This document shows, one piece after another, positions 52,691-60,748 of a DNA stretch of 64,000 bases. Source of the DNA: Gracilimonas halophila (GTDB taxonomy: Bacteria; Bacteroidota; Rhodothermia; Balneolales; Balneolaceae). The stretch spans positions 124,001 through 188,000 of the forward strand of contig NZ_JBHULI010000025.1 in NCBI RefSeq assembly GCF_042684365.1, in the 5' to 3' direction. Each line of letters opens with the position of its first letter. Within the stretch, counting starts at the first letter, position 1. The notes beneath the pieces were generated by a model. It made no database searches and was not told where the DNA came from. It saw only the letters and a program-made list of their open reading frames with translations. The position numbers and the translations under genes are program-made.

Positions 52691-55549
52691 ATGAGCAACA
52701 TGATTCAACGAGTACTAACGTTATGCGTGGTACTAACCCTTTGTTTGTGTACGATAGATTCGTATGCATCCGAAACAGAAGATGAAACTGTAATTTCAGG
52801 GATGGTGACCGATGTCCAGGGAGAGCCTCTTGCGGGAGTTAATATCCGTGTTGAAGGTAAAGTGATAGGTACTTCAACTCGGCCGGATGGAACTTTCAAC
52901 CTAACCGTTCAGCAAGACCCGCCTTTAACACTGATCGTTTCGATTGTAGGTTTTCGATCGGAAAGGGTCGAGATCACTCAATCTAATGTAGATGGACTTG
53001 AAATTACGTTAGAGGAAGAAACCATCTCGGGCGGCGATCTAGTAATTTCTGCTTCAAGAGTTGAAGAAAGTATCTTGAAATCCCCTGTATCTATTGAAAA
53101 AATGGATGTTTTGGACATTCAGACAGCAGCTTCTCCTTCTTTTTATGATGCCATTTCCAATTTACAGGGTGTTGATTTCAGTTCTCAAAGTTTGACTTTC
53201 AAATCTATTAATACCCGTGGTTTTGGTGCAAATGGTAATACCCGGTTTGTGCAATTGATTGATGGTATTGACAATCAGGCTCCGGGACTGAATTTCTCTG
53301 TAGGTAACATTGTGGGTATCTCAGAATTAGATTTAGAGAGTGCAGAATTGATTCCCGGTGCTGCATCGGCTTTGTATGGTCCAAATGCCTTAAATGGTAT
53401 TCTTTTAATGAACAGTAAGAGTCCTTTTGAATACCAAGGGCTTTCACTGAATATTAAGCAAGGGGTAAATCAAATTGACAGTAATGTTGAGGATCCTTCT
53501 CTTTACCAAAGTTATGATTTCCGTTATGGAAACGCTGTAAATAATAAATTTGCCTATAAAGTTACAGCCTCTTATTTGAGAGCCCAGGATTTTGTAGCTC
53601 AGGATTATCGCGATCAAAGCGGAATTGTAGAACGCGGTGACTATCCAAGAGATGGCCGAAGAGTTTTCAATGGTGTTAATATTTATGGTGATGATATTTT
53701 GAATTTAGGCTCCATTGCGGATGGTGTTATTGCCGGTGGTGGTGCACAAGGAGCACAAACTGCAGCTATCCGTTCATTGATCCCGGATGGGCCAGCTGGG
53801 AACTTCTCTGCACCAGGTTTCAGAGAAGAAGAATATGTTGATAACACTACGGAAAGTTTAAAATTTGGTACTGCTCTTCATTATCGCATTAATGATAACT
53901 ATGAGGTTTTAGGGCAATATAATATTGGGTTTGGTAGTACGGTTTACACAGCCAATGACCGATTTGTACTGGATGACTTCAACATATGGACCGCTAAGTT
54001 TGAATTGCGAAATCCAAACTTCTTCTTACGCGCCTACACTACCCAGGAAGATGCCGGTGATAGTTATGCTGCAAATACTGTAGCTACCAGAGTAAATCAG
54101 TTAGCTTACATTACACCTTACTTTCAGACATTTGCAGGAGCTCGTACGCAGGGAGCTACCATAGAGCAAGCGCATCAGCAGGCCGATGCTGCTGCAACCG
54201 CAAATCAACAGAATTACCTGCCTGGCACCGAAGGTTTTGAAGATGAAGTAGATCGTCTGAGAGGCCTTTCCATAGCAGAAGGAGGAGCATTATTCCTTGA
54301 TAAATCAGATCTTTATCATGCCGAAGGGATGTATAACCTCTCCAATGTAATCGATCCTTCTCAGGTTGAAGTTATTGTAGGTGGGAATTATCGTTTATAC
54401 GACCTCAATTCTGAAGGTACATTGTTTGCTTATGATGATGTAGCAAATCAGGAAGAATTTAACATTAATGAATACGGTGCCTATGTACAGGCTTCAAAGA
54501 GCTTCCTTGATGACAACCTTAATCTTCAGGGCTCATTGCGTTATGACAAGAACGAATACTTTGACGGGCAGCTTTCCCCGCGTATCTCAGCTACTTTTAC
54601 CGTTGCTGATGATCACAATTTCCGGGCTTCCTACCAAACCGGATTCCGTATCCCTACAACGCAGGATCAGTTCATTCAACTTGATGTAGTGAGCCGATTA
54701 TTGATCGGTAGTAACCAAAAATTGGTTGATCGATATCGCTTTGAAACAAACCGAGTCTACACTGCACAAAGCGTTAGAGAAGCCCGTGAGATCGCTAACG
54801 GTGGCGGAACAGCCCAAGCTGCTCGTGACGCTCTCGAAATTGTAGATTTTGAAGAATTTGATACGGAAAAAGTGGAGACCTATGAAGTGGGTTATAAAGC
54901 TTTATTATGGGATCAACTGATGGTTGATGCCTACTACTATTACAGCTCTTACACTGATTTTATAGCTGAGATCCAGTTCATTCAAGGTGTTCCAAATGGG
55001 ATGACTGTAGACCCGGTAACTTTTGATTCACAAAGCGAACCAGGTCAAGATGCCATCATCAATGGTGGAGTATTAACTCAGGAATACGGTTTTGATGTGA
55101 ATGCAGACGGTACGGTTGACTCACACGGGTGGGGACTTAACCTTGAATATTCTCTTCCTAAAGGATATACCCTGGGAGGTAATGTTTCTTACAATAAACT
55201 GTTAGATCAGGATGCCTTGATCGAGCAGGGATTCCGTGCAAGTTACAATACTCCGGAATGGAGATATAATGTAAGTCTTGCAAACCGTAATGTATTCGAA
55301 AATGTTGGATTCAACGCTACCTACCGATGGCAGGATGCCATGCTTTGGGAGTCTTCATTTGGCTCCGGTGTAGTTCCGGCTTTTGGATCGCTTGATGCGC
55401 AAGTGAGCTACAAGCTTTCAGAGTATAATACCATTCTTAAACTGGGGGGAAGTAACGTTCTTAATGAGCGATATACGACCTCATTTGGTAACCCGCTAAT
55501 GGGAGCTATATACTACTTTTCGCTCACATTTGATCAATTCCTGAACTAA
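52691..55549 (+). CDS. TonB-dependent outer membrane receptor
   Basis: The 952-aa protein (ATG at 52691 behind AAAAGG) has a signal peptide ending near DSYASE and a CarboxypepD_reg-like domain (about 33-110, VISGMVTDVQGEPLAGVNIRVEG). A plug domain follows (about 120-235, ESILKSPVSIEKMD to GAASALYGPNALNGILLM) and then a 22-strand barrel ending in a Phe-rich strand. An in-frame ATG at 52592 would add 33 residues before the signal peptide and is rejected. No SusD partner follows; instead an SGNH lipoprotein gene lies 19 bp downstream. The LacI-type operator upstream suggests carbohydrate-related control, but the ligand is unknown. Confidence 0.93.
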   Translation: MSNMIQRVLTLCVVLTLCLCTIDSYASETEDETVISGMVTDVQGEPLAGVNIRVEGKVIGTSTRPDGTFNLTVQQDPPLTLIVSIVGFRSERVEITQSNVDGLEITLEEETISGGDLVISASRVEESILKSPVSIEKMDVLDIQTAASPSFYDAISNLQGVDFSSQSLTFKSINTRGFGANGNTRFVQLIDGIDNQAPGLNFSVGNIVGISELDLESAELIPGAASALYGPNALNGILLMNSKSPFEYQGLSLNIKQGVNQIDSNVEDPSLYQSYDFRYGNAVNNKFAYKVTASYLRAQDFVAQDYRDQSGIVERGDYPRDGRRVFNGVNIYGDDILNLGSIADGVIAGGGAQGAQTAAIRSLIPDGPAGNFSAPGFREEEYVDNTTESLKFGTALHYRINDNYEVLGQYNIGFGSTVYTANDRFVLDDFNIWTAKFELRNPNFFLRAYTTQEDAGDSYAANTVATRVNQLAYITPYFQTFAGARTQGATIEQAHQQADAAATANQQNYLPGTEGFEDEVDRLRGLSIAEGGALFLDKSDLYHAEGMYNLSNVIDPSQVEVIVGGNYRLYDLNSEGTLFAYDDVANQEEFNINEYGAYVQASKSFLDDNLNLQGSLRYDKNEYFDGQLSPRISATFTVADDHNFRASYQTGFRIPTTQDQFIQLDVVSRLLIGSNQKLVDRYRFETNRVYTAQSVREAREIANGGGTAQAARDALEIVDFEEFDTEKVETYEVGYKALLWDQLMVDAYYYYSSYTDFIAEIQFIQGVPNGMTVDPVTFDSQSEPGQDAIINGGVLTQEYGFDVNADGTVDSHGWGLNLEYSLPKGYTLGGNVSYNKLLDQDALIEQGFRASYNTPEWRYNVSLANRNVFENVGFNATYRWQDAMLWESSFGSGVVPAFGSLDAQVSYKLSEYNTILKLGGSNVLNERYTTSFGNPLMGAIYYFSLTFDQFLN

Positions 55550-55568
55550 TTAAAAAAGAGATTTTATT

Positions 55569-57218
55569 ATGAAACGTTTAAAACAATTATCAAAATTACT
55601 CTTAGTTACCGCAGTTGTTTTCGCTGGTTGTGATGGTCAGGAAAGTTCACTGATCGGTGACAGGATCGAGAATAATCCACTGCCAAACCAACCTAATTAT
55701 ACAGCCGGGGATGCAGATTTTTCCAATTATATAGCCATTGGAAATTCATTAACGGCAGGACTTATGGATGGCGCATTATACACTAATGGTCAAATTCATG
55801 CTTTTCCTGCGATTTTAGCAGGTCAGTTAGAATTGGTTGGAGGTGGTAATTTCCTTCAGCCTGACGTTAATTCCTCAAATGGATTTAATGCTTCCTTATC
55901 GGATCCTCAACAGGGTCTGATCTTAGGCAGAACGGAGCTTGATACTAATATTCCAGGTCCGGTTCCTACGCAAGGTGAATTCCCAATACCTGCTTTCAAT
56001 GGCGATAGACTAAATGTGAATAATCTGGGTGTCCCTGGAATTAAAGTTGCGGATCTCTTCTCTAGTGATCTTCAAAATAATAATGCCCTAGGCTTATACT
56101 ATTCCAGATTTGCGACAAATCCAGGATCGTCTACTATCATACAAGATGCAGTTGCTAAAAACCCTACGTTCTTTTCATTGTGGATAGGAAACAATGATGT
56201 ACTGGGTTATGCATTGAGTGGCGGATTAGACGAGAATATGATCACAACTCAAGGTGATTTTCAGAATAGTCTTGGTAATGCGATAGGCGCATTGGTTCAA
56301 ACCGGTGCAACTGGTGTTGTTTTAAACATCCCACCACTGGTAACCCTGCCATTTTTCAGAGCCATTCCGTATAACAGAATAGAACTTGACCAAGCTACAG
56401 CAGATCAAATAAATGCAGGTTTAACTCCGGTAAATCAGGCAATGATGGCTTTAACACAAGCACCGATCAATCATGATCCTGAAGACATAGCCCGTCGTAC
56501 GATGGAATACTCAGCAGGAAATAACCCTATTCTTGTTATTGATGAAGAATTAGAAGATCTCGGTCCAAAATATGATATGCTGCTCGGAGCCGGCGCCATT
56601 AACCAGCAACAAAGAGATGCATTAGTGCCTTACGAACAATCAAGACCACTTACAGCCGGCGAGCTTGTTTTATTGACTGCAGGTTCTGTATTGGGAACCG
56701 AAGCAGACGGAGATGACGCTGTTGCAGATACTCCGATCGGAGTAGTTGTACCATTAGGTTTTGATGTGACGGATCAAAGTTTAAATGGTGATAAGTACTA
56801 TCTTACGTTGGCTGAGCAAACGAATATTGTTACTGCAAGAGCTACATTTAACGCTGTTATAAGTGGAGTTATTGATGCAACGAATCAGCAAGCAGGTGCA
56901 GATGTGGTACACTTGGTTGATGTAAATCCATTTATGGCAGATATATTGGGATTAACTTCAACCGAGGCTCAGCAGCTAGCACTTACTGCAGCCGGACAAG
57001 CAGCAGCTGATGGTGTAACTGGGAAAAGTGTTAGAGGATTTAATCTTCAGCCAGATTTCAGTCCCGGAGGCATTTTTTCAACGGATGCTGTTCATCCTAA
57101 CCCCAGAGGACATGCTATTGTAGCCAATGAGATCATTAAAAAATTGAATGAAGTCTATGATGCAAATATCCCTGAAGTTGATGTGCTAAATTACCCAAGT
57201 GTTATTATAGCTCAGTAG
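55569..57218 (+). CDS. SGNH/GDSL hydrolase lipoprotein paired with the TonB receptor
   Basis: The 549-aa protein has a lipoprotein signal peptide (lipobox VFAGC, Cys21). The hydrolase domain opens with YIAIGNSLTAG (Ser60; Asn replaces the Asp of the usual GDSL). It continues with block III SLWIGNNDVLGYAL and closes with STDAVHPNPRGHAIVANEI, which carries the Asp/His pair. It is much longer than simple SGNH esterases, with large insertions between blocks III and V. It lies 19 bp after the TonB receptor and ends at a strong terminator, so the two form an operon. A surface or periplasmic esterase that prepares or trims the receptor's cargo is a reasonable inference. Confidence 0.85.
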   Translation: MKRLKQLSKLLLVTAVVFAGCDGQESSLIGDRIENNPLPNQPNYTAGDADFSNYIAIGNSLTAGLMDGALYTNGQIHAFPAILAGQLELVGGGNFLQPDVNSSNGFNASLSDPQQGLILGRTELDTNIPGPVPTQGEFPIPAFNGDRLNVNNLGVPGIKVADLFSSDLQNNNALGLYYSRFATNPGSSTIIQDAVAKNPTFFSLWIGNNDVLGYALSGGLDENMITTQGDFQNSLGNAIGALVQTGATGVVLNIPPLVTLPFFRAIPYNRIELDQATADQINAGLTPVNQAMMALTQAPINHDPEDIARRTMEYSAGNNPILVIDEELEDLGPKYDMLLGAGAINQQQRDALVPYEQSRPLTAGELVLLTAGSVLGTEADGDDAVADTPIGVVVPLGFDVTDQSLNGDKYYLTLAEQTNIVTARATFNAVISGVIDATNQQAGADVVHLVDVNPFMADILGLTSTEAQQLALTAAGQAAADGVTGKSVRGFNLQPDFSPGGIFSTDAVHPNPRGHAIVANEIIKKLNEVYDANIPEVDVLNYPSVIIAQ

Positions 57219-57233
57219 TCTTTCAGCTTTTAC

Positions 57234-57269
57234 AAAAAACCCCGCTTTTATCAAAAGCGGGGTTTTTTT
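57234..57269 (+). terminator. Rho-independent terminator of the receptor/SGNH operon
   Basis: AAAAAACCCCGCTTTT (57234-57249) pairs with AAAAGCGGGGTTTTTT around a 3-nt ATC loop, with a T run to 57269. It is perfect over its length and separates the operon from grpE. Confidence 0.92.
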
Positions 57270-57287
57270 ATGCCACTTTCTAAAATT

Positions 57288-57315
57288 GATGTCAGATTAG
57301 GGTAACTTTGACATC
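57288..57315 (-). promoter_or_regulatory. Candidate activator site upstream of grpE
   Basis: GATGTCA (57288-57294) and TGACATC (57309-57315) form a 7-bp inverted repeat. Read on the minus strand the core (57291-57312) begins GTCAA, has TACC in the middle and ends GAC, closely like the groES-upstream element at 22544-22564. Its centre is about 62 bp upstream of the start site predicted from the sigma-54 promoter at 57337. Confidence 0.45.
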
Positions 57316-57336
57316 CCGCAATGTATGAAAGGCAGA

Positions 57337-57352
57337 TGGCATACTATTTGCT
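57337..57352 (+). promoter_or_regulatory. Sigma-54-type promoter of grpE-dnaJ
   Basis: TGGCATA-CTAT-TTGCT matches TGGCACG-N4-TTGCW with exact GG-N10-GC spacing (GG at 57338-57339, GC at 57350-57351). The predicted start is near 57363, with a leader of about 44 nt. No CIRCE repeat is seen in this gap. Confidence 0.65.
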
Positions 57353-57406
57353 CTATGGATAACAAATAAAGAAAAGTATAAAGCCAAAATTCCAACTGAA
57401 GAGTAC

Positions 57407-57982
57407 ATGAGTAAAGAAAAAATTTCAGAAAAAGAACTTGAGACCCAGGAAGAGGTTGTTGAAGAAGAACCATCAACTGAGGCAGAGAAAGCACAAGATG
57501 AGAAAGAATCTGAAAAAGACGAAAAAGATTTAAAGATCGAAGAACTTGAAAATGAATTGGCCTCAGCCAAAGACGGTCTTTTACGAAAAGCAGCTGAACT
57601 AGAAAATGTTCGGAAGCGAGTTCAGCGAGAACGAGTTCAGCTTTTTGAAGAAGCAAAAGCAGGGGCATTGGAAGATTTTATGCCCATAGCCGATGACCTT
57701 TTAAGAACATTGAAGGCTGCCGAAGAATCCGAAATTGAGGACAGTTTCCTGGAAGGTGTAACGTTGGTGGCAGAGAAATTTAAAAGTGTGCTTGAAAAAC
57801 ATGGAGTAGAGCGCATCGATGCAACAGGTGTTCCTTTTGATGTAAACCTGCACGATGCCATGATGAAACAACCCGCTTCAGATGACGATACAGGAAGTGA
57901 TGTAGTCCTCCAGGTATTGGAAAGTGGCTATAAGATTGGTAACAGAACAATTCGTCATGCCAAAGTAATTGTAAGCGAGTAA
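57407..57982 (+). CDS. grpE: GrpE nucleotide exchange factor
   Basis: The 191-aa protein releases ADP from DnaK. It has an acidic, coiled-coil N-terminus (to about 85), the long helix RKAAELENVRKRVQRER, and the C-terminal beta domain with GVERIDATGVPFDVNLHDAMM and GYKIGNRTIRHAKVIVS. Its length is normal. dnaJ follows after 9 bp. No hrcA gene precedes it, and dnaK is not in the window. The promoter region has a sigma-54-type -24/-12 element. Confidence 0.97.
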   Translation: MSKEKISEKELETQEEVVEEEPSTEAEKAQDEKESEKDEKDLKIEELENELASAKDGLLRKAAELENVRKRVQRERVQLFEEAKAGALEDFMPIADDLLRTLKAAEESEIEDSFLEGVTLVAEKFKSVLEKHGVERIDATGVPFDVNLHDAMMKQPASDDDTGSDVVLQVLESGYKIGNRTIRHAKVIVSE

Positions 57983-57991
57983 AATATATTT

Positions 57992-59182
57992 ATGTCTACT
58001 AAAAGAGATTATTACGAAATACTCGGAGTTGATAAAAGTGCTTCGGAAGCTGAAATAAAAAAAGCCTATCGAAAGAAGGCCATGAAGTTTCACCCCGACA
58101 GAAATAAAGGGGATTCCGATGCTGAAAAGAAATTTAAGGAAGCATCTGAAGCGTACGAAGTCCTGAAAGATCCACAGAAAAAAGCTCAGTATGATCAATT
58201 TGGTCATGCCGGAGTTAACGGACAGGGTGGCTTCGGTGGCGGTGGAGCCGGAGTTGACTTCGATAACATGGGCTTTGAGGATATCTTCAGTAGGTTTGGT
58301 GATATCTTCGGAAGTGGATTCTTTGGAGAAGAAGCTTTTGGAGGAGGTGGCCGACGAGGACGCTCCCGTGGCCGACGCGAGCCCGGTCAGCCCGGCTCGG
58401 ATATGAAGATCCGAATGCCTCTGACACTTGAAGAGATCGCTTTTGGAGCTGATAAGAAACTTAAGATCAAGAAGCAGATCAAATGCGATGAGTGTAGCGG
58501 AACCGGCGCAGAGACCAATTCTGATTTTGAGACCTGTTCTACATGTAACGGAATGGGAGAAGTTAGGCAGGTTACCAGAACCATGTTAGGACAGATGGTG
58601 AATGTTCAGGCTTGTCCAACTTGTAGTGGTGAAGGTCGCATCATCAAGAATAAATGTAAGAAGTGTAGTGGTGAAGGCCGAATAAAAGGAGAGGAAACCA
58701 TTAAGGTAAACATTCCTTCCGGAGTTTCTAATGGCAACTACATTACACTAAGAGGACAGGGTAATGCCGGACGAAGAGGTGGCTCAGCAGGTTCTTTGAT
58801 CGTACTGATAGAAGAAAAAGAACACGAACATTTTGACCGTGATGGAAATAATATCTATTACAACTTAACACTTAGTATTCCGGACGCTGTACTTGGTACC
58901 GAGGTTCAGGTACCTACGCTGAAAGGAAAGGCCAAGCTTAAGATCGATCCCGGCACACAGCCAGGTAAAATGTTGAGAATGCGGGGTCGCGGAATCAAAG
59001 GACTTAATAATTCCGGTGAGGGAGATCAATATGTCCGTCTTAACATTTATGTACCTGAAGAGCTCACAGATAAAGAAAAAGAGGCCATACAGTCATTTAA
59101 AAGCTCAGAGAATTTTGATGCTAAAAATGCGGACGGAAGCGAGAAGAATTTCTTTTCTAAAATGAAAGATATGTTTGGGTAG
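57992..59182 (+). CDS. dnaJ: DnaJ co-chaperone (type I)
   Basis: The 396-aa protein stimulates DnaK ATPase and delivers substrates. It has the J domain with HPD ([11 protein letters not shown]), a Gly/Phe-rich linker (about 75-135), and four zinc-finger repeats: [24 protein letters not shown] and CKKCSGEG. Two C-terminal substrate-binding domains complete it. It forms an operon with grpE. The region after the stop holds a GTGC/GCAC hairpin (59192-59222) that might end the transcript. Confidence 0.97.
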   Translation: MSTKRDYYEILGVDKSASEAEIKKAYRKKAMKFHPDRNKGDSDAEKKFKEASEAYEVLKDPQKKAQYDQFGHAGVNGQGGFGGGGAGVDFDNMGFEDIFSRFGDIFGSGFFGEEAFGGGGRRGRSRGRREPGQPGSDMKIRMPLTLEEIAFGADKKLKIKKQIKCDECSGTGAETNSDFETCSTCNGMGEVRQVTRTMLGQMVNVQACPTCSGEGRIIKNKCKKCSGEGRIKGEETIKVNIPSGVSNGNYITLRGQGNAGRRGGSAGSLIVLIEEKEHEHFDRDGNNIYYNLTLSIPDAVLGTEVQVPTLKGKAKLKIDPGTQPGKMLRMRGRGIKGLNNSGEGDQYVRLNIYVPEELTDKEKEAIQSFKSSENFDAKNADGSEKNFFSKMKDMFG

Positions 59183-59191
59183 AAATGTGCT

Positions 59192-59222
59192 ATGTGCTGT
59201 GTTATTTCAATGCACAGCACAT
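59192..59222. repeat. GTGC/GCAC hairpin repeat after dnaJ
   Basis: ATGTGCTGTG (59192-59201) and CACAGCACAT (59213-59222) form a perfect 10-bp stem with an 11-nt loop. They sit in a run of related GTGC/GCAC words (59186-59235) that abuts the end of ybjQ. It may be an expanded simple repeat; it may also serve as a weak terminator although no T run follows directly. Confidence 0.5.
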
Positions 59223-59238
59223 TGCACACTGCACATTA

Positions 59239-59559
59239 TTATTCTGCTAGAACGGCAGTGCCGCTCACGGTAACCATTAGCATACTTCCATTGGCTCCTA
59301 TGGTCTCATAATCCAGATCGATACCAATAACGGCATTTGCACCTACGCTGTTGGCTTTCATTTCCAATTCTTCAAAAGCGATCTTACGCGCTGATTGTAA
59401 TTCTTTCTCATAAGCTCCGGAACGACCACCCACGATATCCCGAATACCCGCAAAAAAATCTCTGAAGATATTTGCCCCAAGAATAGCTTCTCCGGTTACA
59501 ATACCTAGATATTTTTTTACTTCTCTTTTATCCAGATTGTTTGTTGTGGTCATGATCAT
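59239..59559 (-). CDS. YbjQ/UPF0145 family protein
   Basis: The 106-aa protein matches the YbjQ (DUF74) family over its full length: [38 protein letters not shown], then [32 protein letters not shown]. Family members form pentamers and have been called heavy-metal-binding on weak grounds; the function is unknown. The start ATG at 59559 has AGGAG eight bases upstream, which favours it over the second ATG two codons later. It is single, convergent with dnaJ. Confidence 0.9.
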   Translation of the reverse strand: MIMTTTNNLDKREVKKYLGIVTGEAILGANIFRDFFAGIRDIVGGRSGAYEKELQSARKIAFEELEMKANSVGANAVIGIDLDYETIGANGSMLMVTVSGTAVLAE

Positions 59560-59654
59560 GATAAATGCTCCTAATGTTATTTTTAATATGGGAATTCAAG
59601 GCAGTCATACTCAAGAATAGCATGAAAGTTACCTTTAGAATAAAAGTATGACTA

Positions 59655-59688
59655 TAAAAAAAGCCTTTCCCTGAATAGAGAAAGGCTT
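59655..59688 (-). terminator. Rho-independent terminator of the RRM protein gene
   Basis: AAGCCTTTC (59661-59669) pairs with GAAAGGCTT (59680-59688). On the minus strand a T run follows (plus-strand A run before 59662). It lies 22 bp past the stop at 59711. Confidence 0.85.
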
Positions 59689-59710
59689 AAGATCTTTAAG
59701 CGATGAAAGT

Positions 59711-59989
59711 TTAGTTTCGTCCGCCTTTATTATTTCTTGGACGATCTTCACGAGGCTTGGCTTCGTTTACTTTAACAGCACGACCATCAATCTCAGCACC
59801 ATCCAATTGGTCGATCGCAGCTTGTGCTTCTGCGTCGTTGTCCATTTCAACAAACCCGAAGCCTTTTGAACGGCCTGAGTATTTGTCGCTTATTACTTTT
59901 GCTGAACTTACTTCTCCGTAAGCTTCAAAAACTTCTCTAAGTTGGTCATCTGAAACCCCATAACTTAGGTTTCCTACATAAATGTTCAT
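59711..59989 (-). CDS. RRM-domain RNA-binding protein
   Basis: The 92-aa protein is a single RNA recognition motif with RNP2 MNIYVGNL and RNP1 SKGFGFVEM, plus a short basic, Asn/Gly-rich tail (DRPRNNKGGRN). Similar proteins are found in Bacteroidota and cyanobacteria, often induced by cold, and bind single-stranded RNA. It is monocistronic with a good promoter 104 bp upstream of its start and its own terminator. The leader of about 95 nt is long for this window and could carry translational control, as in cold-shock genes; that is inference. Confidence 0.93.
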   Translation of the reverse strand: MNIYVGNLSYGVSDDQLREVFEAYGEVSSAKVISDKYSGRSKGFGFVEMDNDAEAQAAIDQLDGAEIDGRAVKVNEAKPREDRPRNNKGGRN

Positions 59990-60074
59990 AATGTCTAAAT
60001 CTGGTTGAAAATTAAATATCGGAATGCAAGGAAAAACCAGAACTAAAGTCTGAAAAAATGCAGTAGTCTAAGTA

Positions 60075-60092
60075 CCATTGTCAATCCAATGG
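60075..60092. promoter_or_regulatory. Inverted repeat at the start site of the RRM gene
   Basis: CCATTG (60075-60080) and CAATGG (60087-60092) form a 6-bp inverted repeat directly downstream of the -7 box and over the expected start site. It could be an operator or a 5' hairpin in the mRNA. Confidence 0.35.
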
Positions 60093-60123
60093 CAAAAGTA
60101 CGTTATTTTAGACCTATCACAAA
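60093..60123 (-). promoter_or_regulatory. Bacteroidota-type promoter of the RRM gene
   Basis: On the minus strand, TTTG (60120-60123) is followed after 19 bp by TACTTTTG (60093-60100). This fits the -33 TTTG / -7 TAnnTTTG pattern of Bacteroidota housekeeping promoters at all fixed positions and with normal spacing. Confidence 0.65.
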
Positions 60124-60194
60124 GGATTTAGGGAATTTATTTTATTAGCTGAAACTGAAAGGTCTGGATATTTCCGTTCAAGAAATTAAAGAGA

Positions 60195-60680
60195 CTACTT
60201 TAAATTCTGTGTTTTCTTCATCGATTCATCTGCCATCTCTTTGTGATAGGATTTCAGCTTATCAGCGAGTTCGTTATCATTCATTCCAAGCATTCTAACA
60301 GCCAATAACCCCGCATTATTAGCTTTACCAATGGCAACAGTAGCAACCGGAATTCCATTGGGCATTTGCACGATCGAGTAGAGGCTGTCCACTCCGCCCA
60401 GAGCCGAGGTTTTAACGGGAACACCTATTACAGGCAATGTGGTATGGCTGGCAAGCATTCCCGGAAGGTGAGCTGCACCACCGGCACCGGCTATAATAAT
60501 TTTGATCCCTCTATCACGGGCTTCTTTTCCGTAGTTCGCCATCACGTCCGGTGTTCGGTGAGCTGAAACTACTCGTTTCTCGTAAGGCACTTCAAAATAA
60601 TCTAAAATTTCAGTGGCTTCTTTCATGGTAGGCCAGTCGCTATCGCTGCCCATTACCACTCCGACGATGGCATTACTCAT
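60195..60680 (-). CDS. purE: N5-carboxyaminoimidazole ribonucleotide mutase
   Basis: The 161-aa enzyme converts N5-CAIR to CAIR in purine synthesis. It shows the phosphate-binding start [13 protein letters not shown], the active-site motif VVSAHRTPD, and [16 protein letters not shown], all of class I PurE, with normal length. It is the second gene of a purK-purE pair on the minus strand, 68 bp after purK. The need for PurK beside it confirms the class I, bicarbonate-using route. Confidence 0.96.
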   Translation of the reverse strand: MSNAIVGVVMGSDSDWPTMKEATEILDYFEVPYEKRVVSAHRTPDVMANYGKEARDRGIKIIIAGAGGAAHLPGMLASHTTLPVIGVPVKTSALGGVDSLYSIVQMPNGIPVATVAIGKANNAGLLAVRMLGMNDNELADKLKSYHKEMADESMKKTQNLK

Positions 60681-60722
60681 TTTTTAATTCTTTGATTGGA
60701 TTTAAATAATGGATGGAATATA

Positions 60723-60746
60723 GAACTCAGAACTCAGAAATCAGAA
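60723..60746. repeat. 7-bp tandem repeat after purK
   Basis: GAACTCA occurs twice and GAAATCA once in direct succession (60723-60743), followed by GAA, in the purK-purE gap just past the purK stop. It resembles the decaying GAACTCA runs sometimes found between genes in this phylum. No function is evident. Confidence 0.6.
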
Positions 60747-60748
60747 TT

